Origin: Athripsodes cinereus
Taxonomy: Eukaryota; Arthropoda; Insecta; Trichoptera; Leptoceridae
Reading direction: 5' to 3'
Assembly: GCA_947579605.1 (NCBI GenBank)
Contig: OX388321.1
Span: forward strand, 25,287,614 to 25,351,613
Length of the DNA stretch: 64,000 nucleotides
Shown here: in pieces, positions 32,766 through 43,019 of the stretch
How positions within the stretch are numbered: position 1 is the first letter of the stretch
How the letters are laid out: each line of letters begins with the position of its first letter
Program-made: the position numbers and the translations under genes
Notes under the pieces: model-generated
The model's input: the letters and a program-made list of their open reading frames with translations, nothing else
Told to the model about the DNA's origin: nothing
Database searches by the model: none

Positions 32766-33530
32766 TTCGGCAAAGAATTGGTCTCCCACTCTTTTTCCCG
32801 TATGTACCAAAAGGAACATCATCATCATCGTCGCCCTCAACGCTCCTCTCGGGAGCACAGGGCAGAAACCAGCCTCCTCCATTCAGAGCGTCTCTGTGCC
32901 AATTGCGTCACCTCTTTCCACGACATTCCTTGCACTCTGATATCGTCGTCATAGGAACGGTGTATTGTGAAAGAGGGACGCCCGGGCCGACGGAACCCCT
33001 GCGGACGGAAGAACAGTGCTATTTTTGGCCAACTATTATTAGGCATTCTCAAAACATGTCCCAGCCAGGACCATCGTCTCTCCTGTATTACGGAGATTAC
33101 AGGTCTCTGCTGGGTGCGCCGGCGCACAGCATCATTTGTAACATGTTCATACCAAATAATCCAAAATCATGACATCCAAAATCCTTCTAAGACACTTGTT
33201 TTCAAAGCTTAGTATCTTCCGCTCTTGAGCCTTGGTTAAGTGCCAAGACTCACAGCCATAGAGAAGGATTGGGATGATGCACGCATTGAACAAGCGGCAT
33301 TTTGTCCTGATGCTGAGTCCAGACGCCTTCCACGGGTTCCAGACGCCTTCCAAAAGGAACATACCTACGGGTTCAAATAATAAAGCAATTTGACATCTTA
33401 AATTCAGCGATGAGGTATGCCACCCATCCTGAATGTCTTTATTTTTTTTGTTGGCACGTTGAGGACAACTTCAATATTAATAACAAGTGACTGATCTGCC
33501 GGCTACCTCACTTGTGCGATATGCCCTAAT
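32766..33530 (+). repeat. D repeat, split by an RTE-C insertion
   Basis: The left part reads TCGGCAAAGAATTGGTCTCC and CACTCTTTTTCCCGTA; the right part, after the insertion, reads TTCAGCGATGAGGTATGCCA, CCCATCCTGAATGTC, TTGGCACGTTGAGGACAA, GACTGATCTGCCGGCTACCT and CACTTGTGCGATATGCC. The two parts together give the most complete D sequence in the window. Confidence 0.75.
32820..33349 (-). pseudogene. RTE-C 3' end inserted in D, with 13-bp target duplication
   Basis: CCAAAAGGAACAT at 32807-32819 and 33350-33362 is the target duplication. The minus strand encodes the region after the reverse transcriptase palm: LFNACIIPILLYGCESW, CLRRILD, then after a frameshift near 33130-33150 EHVTNDAVRRRTQQRP, RRWSWLGHVLRMP, GRPS, and LAQRRSEWRRLVSALCSREE. 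The tail is (ATG)n next to 32820. This lineage ends in the same GHVLRMP and WRRLVSALC motifs as many RTE-like elements. A short direct duplication (GACGCCTTCCA) lies at 33323-33351. Confidence 0.9.
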
Positions 33531-33549
33531 GGGATATCTAATAATAGTA

Positions 33550-33680
33550 ATATAAATACGACAATGGCATCACCCAAAATCGGGCAACCAGTAGAATAAC
33601 AAAATGCTATAAAGTTTTATTAAACAAGTTATCCTCACCTTTCCAATAAATATTCAGACTTCAGGATGGGCTTTAAAATG
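33550..33680 (-). repeat. D repeat, decayed
   Basis: TGGCATCACCCAAAATCGGG, CAACCAGTAGAATAAC and CAGACTTCAGGATGGGC follow minus-strand D order with many changes. It lies tail-to-tail with the previous D copy. Confidence 0.45.
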
Positions 33681-34035
33681 ATGATATTGAATATTGTCCT
33701 CTTCATGATTCTTACTTTATATAAACGTAAAGCATATAAAAGTAGGAACTTATAATACCTACCTATAAATTTCACAAGTAAAAATGACTTGTGAAGACTT
33801 TTAGAACTTCCATTCATAATTATTAGGAAATAAGTTTTTGTACTGGTTTGTAGTACTTAGTTATTAATCAGCAAATACCCCTTATAACACATGTCTGTCT
33901 GGAAACTTTCAATTTCATATAAATATTCAGCTCCGATCATGTGAATGAATATTCAGAATATGTCTGCTTTAGATACATATACCAAATAAATAAATCAATA
34001 AGAAGGGAATCATTTTTATAAACACTCTATGCTAT

Positions 34036-34245
34036 TCACTGTGTCGGTGTTTAGGTAGTAGAATTCCATAGCGAAATAAATAAAACGAATTATTTATGTA
34101 TTCTACTATTTGATTTACGTGAGAGACGTCTTTCGTCTTTTAGGATATTGTCATAAATCAGATTGATAATATCCTAACAAGACGAAATACGTAAATCATA
34201 TCAAATAGTAGAATAAAACACGTGTTTTATTTATTTCCCTCCATG
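34036..34245. repeat. HH fold-back repeat with conserved left flank
   Basis: The flank TCACTGTGTCGGTGTTTAGG, TAGTAGAATTCCATAGCG matches 8871-8900 and, inverted, 13081-13140. The arms face each other: TTCTACTATTTGATTTACG and its complement at 34193-34213. The minus-strand left arm has ATGACAAT, ATCCTAAAAGAC, GAAAGACGTC; the plus-strand right arm has TTGATAAT, ATCCTAACAAGAC, GAAATACG. Confidence 0.75.
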
Positions 34246-34984
34246 AAAAATTGCATAAATATACCACTTCATTATAACATGTACTTTTTTTTCAAAGCCT
34301 AAAATATTCTTGAAAATAATATTTAGGCTTTCTCTTCCTCTTCCTTCTTTTTTCACCCTCAAACACTTCCGGACTGATACAAGCTTCATCTATTTAGGGC
34401 GTGTCAATATTAATCGAATCACATTTATCGCGACATGTATCCGTAGCTAACACAAATACTTTTAGAAATATTCTAAATTTAATAATTTGTGTGGTGTTTT
34501 AATAGACAAAATTGGCTACTCCATTGCTTTCTGGACAATACCGGATTTAAATTTAATCTCTAATAGATAATATTGATGTATAGATGATCACACATATAAT
34601 GACTCATTACCTAATATCAGAGTAATGTCTCCTTTTGTATAAGACAAGAAACTTAATATTTATCTTAACTGATATTTACTATACAAAGTCGTTCTATATT
34701 TAGTTTTCATGTTGGTATGAGTACAATCATCTGAATAAGGACCGATACAATTCGAAAATAAAAATCAAGTAACGTAGTTAAAATCCGGTAATGTTTTGAA
34801 TACTCTTAAATCACTTTACATAGGGTCTACCTTGTTTACTCAGGTGAAGTTGCCACTATAATTTTTCACATAATTTATGCACCCTTGAAGTGAATTTATT
34901 GCACAAAACGGCGCACTATAAATATTGTCTAGTTATTAATATTATAACACGTTTTCTATTTTTCCTATTCGAGTACATATAGGT
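34246..34984. other. No recognised feature
   Basis: AT-rich. CACAAAACGGCGCACTATAA at 34902 recalls the F 3' end but is too short to call. Confidence 0.35.
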
Positions 34985-35120
34985 GCTTCTCTTCTTCTTC
35001 TTCCTGGCACTGTCCCAACTTATTGCCGCTGAATGCTGTTGGGGTCGGCTCTTCTCGTTCTGAGGTTGTACACTTACTGTTGTTGGTTGGGTTGCTTGTG
35101 TTGTACATATATGTAGGTGC
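34985..35120 (-). mobile_element. Probable RTE-like 3' end with (GAA)n tail
   Basis: The minus strand reads GAGAAGAGCCGACCCCAACA, GCATTCAGCGGCAATAAGTT, GGGACAGTGCCAGGAAGAAG and ends in a run of GAA. Translated, it gives EEPTPTAFSGNKLGQCQ followed by glutamates. A PTP-rich end and GAA tail is a pattern I associate with 3' ends of insect RTE-like elements; the family is not otherwise represented here, except perhaps at 50068. Confidence 0.5.
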
Positions 35121-36308
35121 TACTCTTTTTTTATTTTTGCACCATGAGTTGGTATATCTGGCAACAGGCGCTGCTGCTTTTTCCACTACGTCAGTGACAT
35201 ATTAATTTATTTTACCATCACGTAAATCCTGAAAATCCCTTGAATTTGTCTTTTGAAATTATTTTTACAACGTTTCTGTATTTAAATATACTAATATTTT
35301 AATACTCTCTCTTTTTTATTTGATGAGATCTACGTAATGTCGATTATGTTCAGAAAATTTAAATCTGCCAGATTAAATGCTAAAATCATGACATAATAAT
35401 GTGAAGAATAATATGAAAAGGTTTTATGCATAGCAATTTAGTCAATATTTTCGACCTATGGTTTAATGCTGCATTTAATTTAATTTCTATTACTTTACAT
35501 AGAAGACAATCTATTATATTACGAGTGTAGACTTAGTAAAGTTATTGAAATGGATTACAAATTGTATGTCTGTACGTAATGTATGTAATGTTATCTTCTA
35601 TTGAACTAATAATGTTCCCTTATAATATATGTAATGTATGTATGTAAATAATATCTTATTACTAGATACATTTAGTCACTGGGGTGCGAGGACATGTAAA
35701 GTTATGAGGTAATACCATAACTATCTATCTAATATTACATGATTACCATACCTACATACATGTACACATTTGTAATATCATCTTAACGTACATAAAGTTA
35801 CTTCGATATCATGATACTAGCTTTCAACCCAATTTTTATTATGGAACCATTTCAAATTTATAAAGGAGAACATTTCTTAATATATTATTATAATATATGT
35901 AAATGATTATTTCTCTCTTAGATTTAGTTTTTTTACTTATCACTGATGATGGAAGTTCGTTGATGAAGTCGTGAGGCCTATTTGTGGTAGGTATACGAGT
36001 AGGTACGTTAGATACTCGTACACATTTCTGAAATAATAATCAGCGTTAATTTTATGTTATAAAATTATTTAAAATGTTCACATTATTCACACTAAAACAT
36101 TAAATTAAAAAAAGCTTTTAATAAAATAATACACACTGAGGGTTGCACTCTCCCTCACCTATGGATATTGTAGAAATGTCAGTTCCTATGTCATCCATAC
36201 TCTTCATGCAAATTCTTCTTATGGAAGGGCTCAAGGTTGATAAAATAAGCAAACAAAAAACTGTCATTGTCTTTCAAGAACAATACAAATAGATTAATAA
36301 TGTCCTTG
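35121..36308. other. No recognised feature
   Basis: AT-rich. GGTTGCACTCTCCCTCACCT and ATGGATATTGTAGAAATGTC at 36133-36180 recall a decayed version at 50-95, hinting at another repeat family. Confidence 0.35.
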
Positions 36309-36749
36309 ATAAGCCGCGTCCACACAGCTGGATGAAAATGTCAATCAATCATCAAGCTTCAATGATTCGGTGTTTCGTCCTTGTATGGATAACGAAAGCA
36401 TTTATTTGAATATTTATTCGGAGAATGCTCCGAATCGTCACCGAATTCAAAAATTTCGAAATTCAAATTCAAATATTTTTATTTAAATAAAATTTACAAT
36501 TTAATAATATTAGATACATACACACCCCATTACTTAAAAAAAAAACACATTTATTACATATTTGACCCTCAAAATTGAGCAATGCTCGTGCTTTGAGGGT
36601 TTAAACATTATTTCATATATTATAATTTACATAAAACAATAGCCCTCACCAAACAACAATAAAAATAAACACATATCTACAATACAAATAGCAACCAAAT
36701 ACAGATGATTGATTGATGATTTCGTTTAGCAGTGTGGACTCGGCTAATG
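36309..36749. mobile_element. MITE with long inverted ends, interrupted by a CR1-b 3' end
   Basis: The left end AAGCCGCGTCCACACAGCTG and TCAATCAATCATC faces the right end GATGATTGATTGATG and CAGTGTGGACTCGGCTAAT. Between them a foreign 3' end sits at about 36455-36700. There is no transposase. Target duplication not resolved. Confidence 0.65.
36455..36700 (-). mobile_element. CR1-b family 3' UTR fragment
   Basis: GACCCTCAAAATTGAGCAAT then GCTCGTGCTTTGAGGGTT at 36565-36602 matches CCCTCAAATATGAGCAGAGC and TCGTGCGTTGAGGG of CR1-b. The minus-strand end is an A/T-rich tail (AAATAAAAATATTTGAATTT). No coding sequence remains. Confidence 0.65.
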
Positions 36750-37605
36750 ATGAAAATACAAGGCAAATTTCATCTACATTATAATATTATGTACAAACGG
36801 ACACAAAATACTATTTTCGTATGAATTACATACACCTACTGCAAGAGTCTCCCAGTCGTGAGAAATAGAGAAGTCATATCGCAACATTATTATCAAACAT
36901 TTTAATATAATACCTACCTACAAAGTAATATTCTACTAGTTGGTTTATATCTTCTATATCTACACATCCCATCACTAAATTTCCCAGAAGTGGCATAGGA
37001 GTCACTATCAGCTAGTCTAATAGAAGTTCAACTAGATACCCTACTGCTCTACGTAACGTATTCGTAAAACACAAGAAACGTCTTATCTCTGCCATAAAAA
37101 ATAGAGACACTCTATTATATTATAATATAATATGTACATAGGTAGGTATGTATGTGGCTTATCGTGATATCTCGTACCAAAAAGTAAAGAATATATAATG
37201 GAATAAAACAGTCCGATTTGTTTTTTTATAATACATACATAATATTATGAAGATATCATATACTTACTTACAAAAGCTATAATTTAATGAAATTTTGCTT
37301 CATAATACAATTTTTTTTATAAACGTATGATAATTACGTATATTAAGAGTTCGTCGGAAGCCTAGAGGTAGAGTGTTGGTTTCATGCTCCGGCAAATTCT
37401 CTTTTCACGACACAAGTTTTTAGCTTACCTACTGTGAAAGGTACGAGTATAATCATAATTTTTTATTTGGGTTTATAAAAAAAAAACGAGATAAATCTTT
37501 AAAAAAAGAGTAGGAATCACTTCTCGATTCAACTTCCTGTATGCGTGAATTAATTTATTAGTCATATTATTTATCACTATAAATTATTTTCATTTGATTC
37601 CATAT
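36750..37605. other. Mostly unrecognised
   Basis: AT-rich. AGCCTAGAGGTAGAGTGTTG and GTTTCATGCTCCGGCAAATT at 37361-37400 have a tRNA-like look (A-box-like start) but no B box, so I do not call a gene. Confidence 0.35.
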
Positions 37606-37607
37606 AT

Positions 37608-38056
37608 ATAATAATAATAATCTGGACAATTTATTGAGCGCCGTTTTGTGGTACAAACCACCGCAAGGGCGCATTTTCAGCTTTTTTTTTAAATTTATTT
37701 ATTGTTATGATCAAATTTTAATATATTTTATAAATTTAATTTAACAATTAAATATTTTTTAATGCCTTTCTAATTGTCACAAATTTGAAATATGAAACAA
37801 TTATGTGAGTTCTTATTGTAAATATTATTATTTGTCACAAATTTTATCCCCTAGTTCATTTGTTTTAAATTTGTAATTTTAATTAGTTTGAAAGTAATTT
37901 AACACTCAAAAAACAATTATCTTTATAAAACTATTGAAACTAAAAACACTGTATTAAAATTTAGTTATTTTGATTCATTATTAGATAATATTTTAATTTT
38001 CAAAAGTGACACATCAGAGGTTTCAGGCAGCTACTACGAGCGCCATCCACCGACAC
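37608..38056 (-). mobile_element. F-family 3' end with extended 3' UTR
   Basis: On the minus strand it starts with GGTGGATGGCGCTCGTAGTA (shared with 1529), runs through AT-rich sequence with TTTGTGACAAATAATAATAT, and ends GCGCCCTTGCGGTGGTTTGT, ACCACAAAACGGCGCTCAAT and an (ATT)n tail at 37608-37618. The end agrees with the plus-strand copy at 44820-44890. Confidence 0.6.
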
Positions 38057-38074
38057 ACCTACTTGTACTATACA

Positions 38075-38200
38075 TATACACACCTATTTGTACTTATCTA
38101 TTAGAAATTAATAGGTAGTAGGTATGTTATTTCTGTTTTTTAATAAATAAAATTTTATTTATTTATTGATTATTTAATTTACTTGTTTGCTGTGTTTTTA
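38075..38200 (+). repeat. Repeat shared with 53330-53455
   Basis: CTATTAGAAATTAATAGGTA, GTAGGTATGTTATTTCTG and TTTATTTATTGATTATTTAA correspond to CTATTTGAAATTAATTGATA, GTAGGTATGTTTTTTACG and TTTATTTATGCATTATTTCA at 53349-53420. No coding capacity. Confidence 0.55.
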
Positions 38201-38683
38201 GGTATAATAATCGTTATTTATTTAGTTTCACCATTAATTATTATTCCTTTGTACCGTGAATTTATGAGCAAGCAATATTTATTTCTCTTATAACATTTAT
38301 ATTTCACTGTCTTCAAAACTAACTAGGTACCTTCATTGAGTATTAAACATACACATTTATATACTTATGTATTGCTAATAAGGATCTCATCTCAGAAGAT
38401 TTTATGTCAATGGAAAAGGGTACAGCCATAATCTATAGATAATCTTCAGTAAACTTCCAATTTCTTTTATCCTTATACTTAGATCTATACCCACCCCTCT
38501 TATTTTTAACATGTAATATGTTACTTTTATCTCATAATTTTAATATTATAATATATTTTTGGTTTCATATTAATTTTAATGTACATAAATATACCTACGT
38601 ACTACGTAGGTACCTAGTTAACTACAAAACAATTAATATTATGTTAAAAAATTAAATCTTCTGGTACTGGAGACTTATAGAAG

Positions 38684-38718
38684 ATTGATAATGTCCTTGA
38701 AAGACAAAACATGTGTCT
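38684..38718 (+). repeat. HH hammerhead-like motif, solo
   Basis: TTGATAAT, GTC, CTTGAAA, GAC, AAAACATGTGTC. The stem is GTC/GAC; the GAAA after it is AAAA here. A related piece may lie at 36290-36312. Confidence 0.5.
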
Positions 38719-38807
38719 ATCAATGAAAAAATCAATACAGTAGAAAAGACATTTGTTTTTTATTTCGCTTATAGAAGAATAGTAATCCATGATTCCCGCC
38801 CAGCGCA

Positions 38808-39032
38808 GCGGCCGTAGTTAAAACGTTATGATTTTTAGCGTTTTTGTGGTTATTTAGCGTTATGTAGACGTTTGAACATGGACGTCTTTGCGAGAAAGTA
38901 CCTCTCAATCTTCGTAGCTAAAATACATAATGACTTGTGTATTTGAGTTACGAAATTTATTCTTTCTAGCAGTCATCAATAGTCGAACGACTACATAACG
39001 CTAAAATGTGTTTTAATTACGGCCACAGGGCA
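38808..39032. mobile_element. FB3 MITE, complete but diverged
   Basis: The ends GGCCGTAGTTAAAAC and GTTTTAATTACGGCC face each other; inside, TTAGCGTTATGTAGACG faces CGACTACATAACGCTAAAA. The centre has CGTAGCTAAAATACATAATG and TTGTGTATTTGAGTTACGAA, echoing 31605 and 30155. Confidence 0.7.
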
Positions 39033-39110
39033 CTAACAAAAACGGCGATGTTGTCTTTTCTAAGCCTTGTGTGGTAATTTTTTGAGTTAAATTTACAATC
39101 AAGTCAGGAG
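39027..39110 (+). repeat. SINE-T 3' part
   Basis: GGGCACTAACAAAAACGGCG, ATGTTGTCTTTTCTAAGCCT and TGTGTGGTAATTTTTTGAGT, TAAATTTAC match the region just after the tRNA-like part at 57312-57378. The tRNA-like head is missing; it was probably lost where the FB3 element joins. Confidence 0.65.
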
Positions 39111-39309
39111 AGAGCGTAATTAAATACATTTTCAAGTGTATCAATTAATTTCACTGGTTATCATACTGTGCTTGTATAAATAAATATCATTTCTAGGGTG
39201 CATTTTAAATTAGATTAAATTTTTGTACACAAAGGTGTTTATTGGCATCGATGCAAGTAAAATGTGTCTCACTTTACGTTGCTTCACCATCGATTCGAGC
39301 ATATTGGAT

Positions 39310-39435
39310 TAGTTGGAACGGATCGCGTTTCTGCGATTAACTCACCCTCTGTATGTTGTATTTGATTTGTATCAATTTTTGTATAAATTTGTTTGTAATC
39401 AATGTATGTATAGTAAACAATAAATAAATAAAGCG
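39310..39435 (+). repeat. S1 repeat copy
   Basis: TTAGTTGGAACGGATCGCGT, TTCTGCGATTAACTCACCCT, CTGTATGTTGTATTTGATTT and AATGTATGTATAGTAAACAA end in AATAAATAAATAAAG. Plus orientation. Confidence 0.75.
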
Positions 39436-39624
39436 CTTAACTTTACATAAGCTTTACTTTTTTTCAGTCTCTCCCTTTTTATATACATATATATGTGTGT
39501 ATGTATGTATGTTTGTATATATGTTCACTTTGTGAATATTTATTTTTCTCTCTTTTTTTTCCAAATTGTTTTAGATTATTGATTTTATTTTTATCATATG
39601 TTTTTTTTTTAAGTTAATACTTTT

Positions 39625-39770
39625 GGTTTAGTTGGAAGAGATCGCGCCTTTGCGTTAAACTCGCCCTCTGTATATTGATTGTATTTGATTTGAATGTAGG
39701 TATACCTTTTATGTAATTGTTTTTTATCAATGTACAGTAAAGAATGAATAAATAAATAAATAAATAATAA
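39625..39770 (+). repeat. S1 repeat copy
   Basis: TTTAGTTGGAAGAGATCGCG, CCTTTGCGTTAAACTCGCCC, TCTGTATATTGATTGTATTT, AATGTACAGTAAAGAATGAA and an AATAAATAAATAAATAAT tail. It is the cleanest S1 copy and lies 200 bp after the previous one in the same orientation. Confidence 0.8.
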
Positions 39771-39777
39771 AATAAGC

Positions 39778-39848
39778 GTGAAGATCAGAGTGGTAGCTCT
39801 TACAAGTCGGCTTGCAATTAGTAAAGTCGCTGTGAAAATACTGAATAT
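39778..39848 (+). repeat. HH motif, decayed
   Basis: GATCAGAGTGGTAGCTCTTA, CAAGTCGGCTTGCAATTAGT and AAAGTCGCTGTGAAAATACT follow the 31401-31458 layout with changes in the core (GAAA lost). Confidence 0.45.
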
Positions 39849-39849
39849 A

Positions 39850-40740
39850 AATGTTTAAATATTAATAAGTAAACATGAACTCCCAGGAATTACAATCAAT
39901 TGACAAAATTAACTAGCTACAGAAAACATTTAAATTTTCCTGAAAACGGCTCTACCACTATAATGATGCCGTTACACAAGCGTCGGTGTACGTTTATAAT
40001 TGTGATGGTATGCGGGTGTTGGGTTCATTGAACTCAATGCCCTTGAATCGTACTTGCAGCGTGTAGTGTAGGAGTTTGCGGCGAATATAGGTACCTACCA
40101 TGCTGCGGAAATACATATACATTTAACTGTAACTACCGGTATTCTTGTCAACAACTAGGCATAATTCACTCGGTATCGGGTGCCTCGACTCGAGAAAAAG
40201 AAAGAAAGAAAGCATTTAATGTTACATTACATTATGTATTATTATTACAATATGTATTTATAATGTATTACACTGTACAAGATATTAATATAAAAATGCC
40301 TATAGACTAACAGTTACGTTGCTATAAATGAATTAAGTTCTTGTGATGTATACATTTAATTTTCTCTTTCGAACCGCAATGAAAGAAGAATTAGGTAGAT
40401 AAATACAATTTTTCCCTTTCTGATGAAAATAAAGAAGGAGAAGTAGTAGATACATAAGTAATGAATAAAAATAATAAGACATATAATATACATACCAACC
40501 TTCATACATACATACACTTTATATCTACGAAATTAATATACATAACAATATGAAAATATGATAAAGGTATAGTTGTAAGGTACCTATGTCTTTTTACGCA
40601 CTAACTAAAAACCCTGTATCACTAAATGAAGAAATTTCATCTATGTATTAAAAATGTCTGCGACAAGACAGATAATTTTTTTCAATAAAGATTTCCCACC
40701 ATTCTCCCCTGAGGTTTAAGAGCTGAACTCTTATATCATC
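39850..40740. other. No recognised feature
   Basis: AT-rich, with a short (AAAG)n run at 40195-40214. Confidence 0.35.
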
Positions 40741-40743
40741 CAG

Positions 40744-41015
40744 AACCAACGAAACAAAAAGGAAAAATTCAAAGAGAGGGCTCAGGATTTGCCTCAAATT
40801 GTTTCAATGGAAAAAAAAAACAGACAAATGATGTCCTGGCTGCGCAACATTAGAGAGTGGACCGGGATGAGGACAATGGATGACCTGTTCAGAGCAGTAC
40901 AGGACAGGGAAATTTTCGCCGTAGTGATCGTCAACGTCGGGGAACCTGATATGGTACAGAAAGAAGAAGAAGAAATGGTTGTATACCTCCGCTATTTTCA
41001 GATGAAAAAGCTCTA
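40744..41015 (+). pseudogene. RTE-D 3'-end fragment
   Basis: The frame 40789-41016 encodes RQMMSWLRNIREWTGMRTMD, DLFRAVQDREIFAVVIVNVG and a glutamate run from a (GAA)n tail. The SWLRN-REWTG and LFRA-REIFAVVIVNV pattern is the C-terminal end of a further non-LTR reverse transcriptase lineage. The stop-less read through the tail shows the original stop has been lost or shifted. Confidence 0.75.
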
Positions 41016-41019
41016 ATTG

Positions 41020-41741
41020 AAAAGATGCTTTTCTGATTTTACGAAAGATATCGGTAATAGTATAAGAAAAAGGTTAGGTTGGAGGTCCATTGTGCATTAG
41101 TACTTTCTCGAGAGCACTATAATGTCCATTGATATTTCTTTGTACACCTTTGACAATTTCAAACCAAGTCTTTCAATACACAGTATGTTCGACATCTGCC
41201 CTTGTCAGTTTCTTCTAGGCTGGTCTATCGGGGAATCCATAAAAAAAATTGATATTCTCGTTTACATGCTTCATACATATTAGTGTGTACGAACGAACAA
41301 AAATAGAATTTGCGATTATTATACCGGGCCACTGGGTCCTCGCATTTCCACTTCCATCCCATGTTGTGGTAAGGAAGAGAATATTCTTAATAACAACATT
41401 TCCGCACAATAAACCCATTTCAAGTATTTGGTATATATCTACCTATCTATCCCTAACTCACTCTTGAATTAAAAAAAATATATAAATACAACCGATATGT
41501 TTGCGGAACTTCCTTCTCTCTTCTTGAGATGTCTCATCTCTTCTTGCCTTTAACGTTGCTTGGAATTATCACTTTTTCACACGGAAACGCTTCAGATAGG
41601 ATAACAGGACTTGAAATGAAATTTCTCATTTTATCCTTCCGCCTACATACAACATTGAGATATCCCCCCACCTTCTTCATCCTCCTGTTTGCAGTGCGAT
41701 GATATAATCATATTAAAGATGTAACGGATATCCGAAACCTG
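41020..41741. other. No recognised feature
   Basis: Short frames on both strands at 41215-41467 overlap each other and carry no recognisable domain. Confidence 0.35.
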
Positions 41742-42002
41742 CACTGAGAAAAATACTCAAAACGAATCATTGGTACGTACCATCAGATTAGGACCAGAGA
41801 TAGTACAAACGATTCATTGGTAGGAATCTATAATATTAACTTTTCGCAAACAAATCATCAGTAAATTTACCAACAATTTGTTTGCGAAAAGTTAATATTA
41901 TAGATCCGTACTAATGAATCGTTTGTACTATCTCTGGACCTAATCTGGTAGTACGTCGTACCAATGATTCGTTGTGAAATTTCGTTAATATTTTTCTCAG
42001 TG
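41742..42002. mobile_element. 261-bp MITE-like inverted repeat
   Basis: CACTGAGAAAAATA at the left end faces TATTTTTCTCAGTG at the right. Inside, CCAGAGATAGTACAAACGAT faces ATCGTTTGTACTATCTCTGG and TATAATATTAACTTTTCGCA, AACAAAT face ATTTGTT, TGCGAAAAGTTAATATTATA. The centre is about 25 bp. No coding capacity. Arms have a few mismatches and indels, mostly toward the ends. Confidence 0.85.
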
Positions 42003-42092
42003 TGATTTAGAATTACTATCCGATATTTGGCTTTTAGTATCCAGTCGGATAGTAGCTCTACATGCGGTCGGGAACTGCGTGTTTAGCTTTAT

Positions 42093-42335
42093 TTGGGCAC
42101 CTGCAACATATACACATTAAGGAATAATGATGCTCTACAAGAGACAATACTGCATTCCATTATAGACACATATTATTATGTAGGACTTCCCGAATTTATC
42201 ATTTCTTTTCAAAGTCCCAACCCATCCCAACATCCTCGAGTATTCACAGAGGCCCCTGTAGACACCATAAAGAAAATCAAAGGAGCTAGAGAACTCAGTC
42301 AGATATATGCTCAGAATAGAACATTTTATAAATAA
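42093..42335 (+). CDS. Unrecognised 80-codon frame
   Basis: It reads, in part, LPEFIISFQSPNPSQHPRVF and TEAPVDTIKKIKGARELSQI before a TAA. Base composition is a little richer in C than the neighbourhood. No domain is recognised, there is no good start context, and no homologue is visible in the window; it may be chance. Confidence 0.15.
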   Translation: MGTCNIYTLRNNDALQETILHSIIDTYYYVGLPEFIISFQSPNPSQHPRVFTEAPVDTIKKIKGARELSQIYAQNRTFYK

Positions 42336-42397
42336 AAACAAACAAGTGCAAAAGTTATGAAAAATTAAACCATATTTCTTTCGTTAGAACTACTGAA

Positions 42398-42600
42398 CAT
42401 ACCATCACGGCATATTCCATAAGCTGAATAGCTGGCGGACTAACTGCATATAATAAACATGCAAATCGTCTCCATAACAAAAATTAATAAGACACTCAGG
42501 ATGGGTGGCATGGCTCATCTATAAATTGAAATTGTCTTATACGTGAGCATTTACGAAACCTGCCTTTTACAAGCCGTTCTAAAACTTACGGAAAAGGAAA
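42398..42600 (-). repeat. D repeat copy
   Basis: ACCATCACGGCATATTCCAT, AAGCTGAATAGCTGGCGGAC, AAACATGCAAATCGTCTCC, CACTCAGGATGGGTGGCATG, GCCTTTTACAAGCCGTTCTA and AAACTTACGGAAAAGG follow D order on the minus strand almost end to end. Confidence 0.7.
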
Positions 42601-42666
42601 ATAAGAGAAGTAATTATTGTTTACCGGCGACTCTAAAAGGTAGGTACAGGTTAAAATTATATTAAT

Positions 42667-43015
42667 GAATACTGGAAATAACATAGGGACTAAGCAACGA
42701 AAGAAAAAAAAAAATTTCGTTAATCGATTGTACATATATACCAAAGGGAAAGAGGAAAGAGGTTACGCAAATTGGCACAGAGACGCTCTGAATGGAGGAG
42801 GCTGGTTTCTGCCCTGTGCTCCCGAGAGGAGCGTTGAAGGCGATGATGATGATGATGATATACCAAAGTCAATGCCCAAAAAAAGTATAAGTGTCATGCC
42901 TATCTGTTTTTAGCTCATAGTTCCATCGAAAAATTCGTTAGTCGATTAGTGCCACACATTGATAATTAAAAAAAAAATTGTTTGGCGCTTAGTCCCTATT
43001 TTATTTCCAGTATTC
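42667..43015. mobile_element. MITE with 29-bp terminal inverted repeats, carrying an RTE-C insertion
   Basis: GAATACTGGAAATAACATAG plus GGACTAAGC at the left end faces GCTTAGTCC plus CTATTTTATTTCCAGTATTC at the right end, with one mismatch. Internally, TTTCGTTAATCGATTG and AAATTCGTTAGTCGATTAG are related. Without the insertion the element is about 227 bp. Confidence 0.8.
42747..42857 (+). mobile_element. RTE-C 3'-end fragment, 111 bp, with 11-bp target duplication
   Basis: ATATACCAAAG at 42736-42746 and 42858-42868 bounds the insertion. It encodes the last residues of RTE-C, LAQRRSEWRRLVSALCSREER on a slightly different frame (GGTTACGCAAATTGGCACAG, AGACGCTCTGAATGGAGGAG, GCTGGTTTCTGCCCTGTGCT), then a (GAT)n tail. 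Confidence 0.9.
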
Positions 43016-43019
43016 AATT

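Noticed and set aside
37361..37400. tRNA-like phrase AGCCTAGAGGTAGAGTGTTG
   Set aside because: There is no B box and no acceptor pairing within range.
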